Source: Gnetum montanum (taxonomy: Eukaryota; Streptophyta; Gnetopsida; Gnetales; Gnetaceae). Taken from it: a DNA stretch of 64,000 nucleotides. The notes under the pieces were generated by a model. That model did no database searches, was not told the DNA's origin, and was given only the letters and a program-made list of their open reading frames with translations. The DNA lies in contig MNCI01026937.1 in NCBI GenBank assembly GCA_015680685.1, positions 841,793-905,792 on the forward strand, given 5' to 3'. Position numbers and translations under genes: made by a program. Below are positions 59,643 through 64,000 of this stretch, one piece after another. The first letter of the stretch is position 1. Each line of letters opens with the position of its first letter.

Positions 59643-61815
59643 TGTATGTATGTACATCTTCCGTTGAGTGCTTAAGCCTCTCTTGTTTATATGGACTTCA
59701 CTAAAGTAAGAAGTACTCATATCTCTACTATGAAGGGTTACAAATGTTTAAGAATGAGGGCTACACATTCTTTAACAAAGAAAAATGTAATATTTCGTAA
59801 CCTGACATTTGGATTAATATGGAAGTTACAATCTTGAAATAAATCTTCTCTACCTATGTCAAGATACTGAATTCCTTACAATCCACATCATAGGCCCTCT
59901 AAGCACACTTGATTTAGATGTTAGCATTTTAATGTGTAGATACTTTAGCAACTTTAGATTCCACATGTAAAAGTTTCAAGACATTTACAATTGCATATAC
60001 AAAGTATAATATTGTAATATCCTTGATTTTAATAGTCACATTTCCTTGACTATTGTTTTTAAAAAGTAGCTTTCTCCAGGATATCACTCACCCATTGTTA
60101 AAATGATAGTCCAAAGAGAAGAGGCTTGCAATTTCTTGTACACCTCTTAAGAAGAAAACTTCAAATTTCAACTCTGGAGGACCATCTTCATAGACTACTT
60201 TATATTTAATTATTTCTAGGCAAGTATTTGTGATGGTTACTACTAGGTTTAGCTATGATGGAGGTGCTTCATCTTCCATAGATAACCCTATCTATGATGT
60301 GAAAATCTATCTCACTAATTATACTTCTAGTTCCTATCATGCTAGCCCTTAACTGTGTTTACATCCATGTCTAGTCCATCTAAGCCTTTGCTTCCTTAGT
60401 TATGATGGACGTTCTACCTCTAGAACATGCTTTGGAATCATCTATAATCATTCTAAGATCAATTGTTAATTTCTAAAATATTTTTCATAAAACTTTTATT
60501 TAACTTTTATCGATCCTTTAGATTTAATTTACTTTCAAAATTTTTAAATAATTTAAGCACTTAGGTTATTGTAATTCTACATTTCCAATGTTTTAAGATA
60601 ATAAAATGATCAATTATTGGCCTATGTTAGTTTTTCTTATAATTAGTTACATTTAATGTTCAAAACTAGGGTGTTTGAAAATTTTCTAAATCAAATTATA
60701 ATGGTCTTTATGATGAAGAGTTCAACTTCAAGAGCTTACAAGTTTTTAACCAAGTGAAATTGGAGGTCTAGATCATAAGATATTGTAGTTTGAAGGCTCT
60801 AGATTCTTAAAATGGTAAAGACTCTCCAATGTTTGGAATAAAAATGTGCAAAATAAAGTGTGGTATAGTAGTCTATATAGAATTTATACATTGCATCATA
60901 AAGCTTTGATGTCTAAGCTTCAACATCTAAGCCCACTACAATGTTGTAGCTCATCATATCCTATTTTTTAACTTTGATTTTTGATTAATTTTATATCAAA
61001 CTTTAGATCATTTGAAGGGTTCCAAGCCTCAAATAGATTGTTAGGCTTAACATTGGTTCCTTTAATGCTTTATAGTAGTTTGAAATTATGAAATTTATGC
61101 ATTTTTAAGCTCAAAAATTGGCTAAGAATTGAAGTTTTTAGAGAAGATTCCAATTAAAATTTTAACAAAATTGAGAAATGTATCTTGGAATAATGCATAA
61201 AGATAGATAAGCTACCCATAATGTCCTAGAGAGTTTGAAGTTGATTTTTTGGCATGATTTCCAATAGTTATATAAGTCAATACTTCCTAAATTAGGGTTC
61301 TACACTTAGTTTCCATGTATAACCATTTTTATAAGTGTCCGTAGGCACTCTAGAAATATAATGTGGATCATAACCTTCTTCCAATACTCATGCAACTGCA
61401 TTAGTTAGAATTCTATATTATGCTAAACAAAACTATCAAATTCATAATTATAGCATGCTAGCGAGGTGGAATGAATTTAGAAGGGACTTGAGAAGTCGGA
61501 TGTAAGATACCTTACCATGATCATAATGGGTCTCGTGCGTTAGACGTGATTAAATTTATTATTATACCTATCCATTAGGATTCCATATTGAGTCCAACCA
61601 CTTACAATTGACATTACATTGTGTCATTTAGGACCTATCACCCTAAAACTAACTAACCATTACATGAAAACATTACCACTCAAATAAGAAAAATTGGAAA
61701 ACATGCATTAGAAACTTTGAAAATAAATAAATAATTAATATATAATGTTTAAGTTATGAACTTTGACCATTGGTTAAAGGAGCATCTTGAAGCATGGATC
61801 ACATGCCCTTCTAAT
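58140..61815. other. Internal region of element E, unassigned
   Basis: No confident gene. A G run lies at 58821-58833. On the - strand, 60210-59750 has coding-like pieces (PPELKFEVFFLRG, then GNVTIKIKDITIL) that I cannot place; a faint likeness to a copia protease-region segment is not strong enough to call. 60680-61330 is AT-rich with a TATA-like TATATAGAATTTATAC (60873-60890). Confidence 0.3.
59602..59653 (+). repeat. TA/TATG microsatellite
   Basis: A short TA run followed by about ten TATG units. Confidence 0.95.
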
Positions 61816-62330
61816 TGATGAGCAGCAAATATTCCTTACACCCAACCATATCAATCCCAAGCATGTATGCATGATCTAATTGAATTTCATGAATGTCTTT
61901 ACCTAAGTGACCTATGCCCTAGATAGTAAATACATGAAGTTACTTGTCATTTTCTTCCCAATCATTACTTGTGTTAACTTTTTCTATATGACTAAGTGTG
62001 ATTAAGATGCAAGATATTTATATTTATAATTTTTATTATTGATTATCTATAAAAGTATTAAGAAAGAAAGTAGTGAAAATATTAATCTTCAACTAATTGA
62101 TAACTAAAATATCCTAAATGTAGAGTATTATATCCTAAACATAAACTAATAATGTTTGGTTCCAAAGTGTTTACCACTAGGATTACCAAGCATTAGTATA
62201 TTATGCTCAAAGTGGTGGTACTCATGTTACTATGGACTAAAATATTAAGCGTTTACATACACAAACATAAACTACATGTGAAATAAATTTCTTGCTAGTA
62301 AACTTCGACTAATCCAAGTGCTATAATGGA
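61816..62330 (-). repeat. C-type Athila LTR fragment, inverted
   Basis: On the - strand the segment ends GGTTGGGTGTAAGG...GCTCATCA, like the end of the C LTR, with a GCTTGGTAATCCTAGTGG word and a shared TTGAATTTC. Similarity fades beyond about 62330, so the upstream part (TATA region) is missing. No TSD was found. Confidence 0.65.
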
Positions 62331-63104
62331 GAAAACAAATCTCGACTTTATTTCCATTAATACAAATGTGTCTAGGTACATCTTACAATTTGGTAAAATT
62401 CCATATAATTAATTTAATCTATGCTATGGACACTCAGAGGAAAATTTTTCTAAGTCCTATGGAAGAAAACTACAAGAGTTTAGCTACTAGACTAACCAAA
62501 GGTGCCATAAATGTAGCTAATATATGCATTTATATAGGCTTTGGGAGGATTATTATCAACACATATGCACCAACACATCCAATGATGTGTCAACAAGGAT
62601 GTGTCAATAAGGTTACATTGATGCTTAACATAGTTGACTTATTAACACTTCATCATAACCCCATCCCCCACCCTGAAGAAAAAAACATTTGTCCATCATA
62701 CCTTCTACTTACTAATAAATATTGCCAAAGCATCATACAAGGTTTGTAACATGCTAAAATCATCAAGAACCAATCTCGCAAAGTGTACAAGAAACAACAC
62801 ATTAAGAAAATTATAAGCTTACCTCAAACAACATCACATGTCATGAAAAATTAGTCAGTTGGTTAATTTATGCAATCCCATGAACCTAGGATTAAAAAAG
62901 AGGGACTAGAATAATAGAAAATTGATTATAGTACCAAAAATAATAAATCATAGGAGTAATTGAGATGAATTAATAGAGTTTATCATGGTCAAATCTTGAA
63001 GCATGAAGAGTCAAAACTCAAATAACTAGAAGACTAATCAAGTGTCTTATGAAATGCAACCCTTACAATCATTAGGAGATAGATTTAGCTCATTCACATA
63101 TGAT
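62331..63104. other. No gene seen
   Basis: An open frame of 127 codons (62366-62749) shows no recognisable motif and no codon-level signal; treated as chance. Otherwise AT-rich sequence leading to the 3' LTR of E. Confidence 0.45.
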
Positions 63105-64000
63105 GCCTATTAACCTTTTGGTATGTCAAAACCTTAAGGAAAATGGAGAACATAGGATGTTTATGTGGTGTTTTGTTTTCAAGGAAAGATTATGTGTGAA
63201 TAAGTACTCAATAGAGACATCATCAAGAACTTAGAGTGAGATAAGAAAACATGAGGAAGTTCAAAAACATGGATAAGTAACAAAGAATTCAAGTGCAAAG
63301 AAAGACATCTCCAAGACATTTCTTGGAGATGTCTTGGTAGAATTGAAGGCAACATAGGAGAAGACATTTCTTTAATATAGCAAATGTCTTTCTCGACAAA
63401 AATACATCTTTCTAGAATGAAGACCAGTTACAAAATGACATCTTTTACCAAAAGAAGATGTCTTCCTAGAATGGAGGCCAAATGTAGAAAGATGTCTTAG
63501 TCATGAAGAAGATGTCTTCAGTAACTATTATCTAGCCATTGCACGAACTCCAAGGTGACTTAAAAAACATAGTGGCTATAAGAAGGCATCATTCTCATTG
63601 GGAAATGAGCAAGCTTTCCTACTATTATTGTGTAATCATCAAGCAATAATTGTATCCATTAGTGTTCCTCATAGTACAATCATTATCTATTTGTAATTGG
63701 TCAAAGTGAGTTGTGCCTCAAAGTACAAGGATCAAAAAACTTAGTTGCATTCTTTCCTTATAAATGTAATTCTATTATTGCCCTGTGGGATTGATGTGCT
63801 TCTTATGGGAAGACATCTTTCTTAAGCATGTTAGGATTCTATGGGATTAAGTGTTAGTGTAGTTCCATAATACTCTGGAGTGAAGCTCAAGTTATAAAGG
63901 TTGTGGCATCCTAAACACCACATTCTAAGAATTTCGGGACCTTACGAGGTTGAGTAAATTCATAGCATCGAATCACTCCAAAGTAGAGCTTAGAGCTTGT
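63105..64000 (+). repeat. 3' LTR of element E, cut by the window end
   Basis: Direct match to 55520-56540. Carries the same array of AAGATGTCTT/AAGACATCTT words (63300-63520). Confidence 0.65.

Larger units (their letters stand above)
55520..64000 (+). mobile_element. Element E: copia-type LTR element without recognisable pol, 3' end beyond the window
   Basis: Two direct copies of a terminal sequence (about 55520-56540 and 63105 to the window end) flank a copia-type gag, a coiled-coil spacer and about 5 kb in which I find no protease, integrase or reverse transcriptase. The left edge is where similarity between the copies becomes clear (ACCTTTTAGTATGTCAAAA / ACCTTTTGGTATGTCAAAA); the exact TG start was not fixed. 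A C-type LTR fragment lies inside in inverted orientation. Confidence 0.65.

Noticed and set aside
59602-59653. Repeat array as CRISPR-like or functional element
   Set aside because: A plain tetranucleotide microsatellite.
62366-62749. 127-codon open frame
   Set aside because: No motif, no homologous frame in the window, and low-complexity local repeats; likely chance.
637-64000. tRNA and rRNA genes
   Set aside because: No cloverleaf-like or ribosomal sequence recognised; the only tRNA-like words are the retrotransposon primer sites.

Overview
The window is a piece of an old, repeat-dominated plant nuclear genome. Evidence: LTR retrotransposons of the Athila and Tat (Ty3/gypsy) and Ty1/copia lineages, an L1-type and an RTE-type LINE, nested insertions with target-site duplications (TSDs), GT-AG introns, AT-rich and CpG-poor sequence, and no bacterial-style operons. 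I cannot name the species. Almost every coding region is decayed by stops and frameshifts. No intact host gene was found; one short exon-like reading frame lies near the left end (1294-1523), in the most CpG-rich part of the window.

Layout. 1-636 is an assembly gap. 2130-15474 is a Tat-like region: a diverged tandem array with a period of about 184 bp and a palindromic core (2360-4430), a decayed multi-intron gene on the + strand (4880-9906), and a convergent gag-protease pseudogene on the - strand (14234 down to 10630). Two homologous segments face each other in inverted orientation at its outer edges (2130-2395 and 14940-15250). 15475-21412 is element A, a gag-only Athila-type element with TSD GTGAT. 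21418-22500 continues the sequence that A interrupted, and 22560-24511 is a second Tat-like gag on the - strand. 27690-32600 is an L1-type LINE split by an RTE-type LINE (28576-31238, TSD of 18 bp).

32847-52964 is element C, an Athila-type element that still shows gag, protease, reverse transcriptase, RNase H and integrase, plus an extra long coiled-coil ORF preceded by an LTR-like promoter segment and possible splice sites. Element B (34006-41392, TSD GAAGG), a gag-protease-only relative, sits inside the gag of C. 55520 to the window end is a copia-type element E: two direct LTRs around a gag and spacer, with no recognisable pol, and containing a piece of C-type LTR in inverted orientation.

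How the parts relate. A, B and C share LTR ends (TGATGAG...CTCATCA), a tRNA-Asp-like primer site, gag type, 3' untranslated region and polypurine tract. C looks like the former autonomous partner; A and B look like internally deleted passengers that kept gag (A) or gag plus protease (B). The Tat-like block at the left matches the known arrangement of Tat elements that carry an extra antisense gene and a tandem-repeat 3' region. Many in-frame stops are TAG where Gln or Trp would fit, as expected from long-term deamination of methylated cytosines in silenced repeats.
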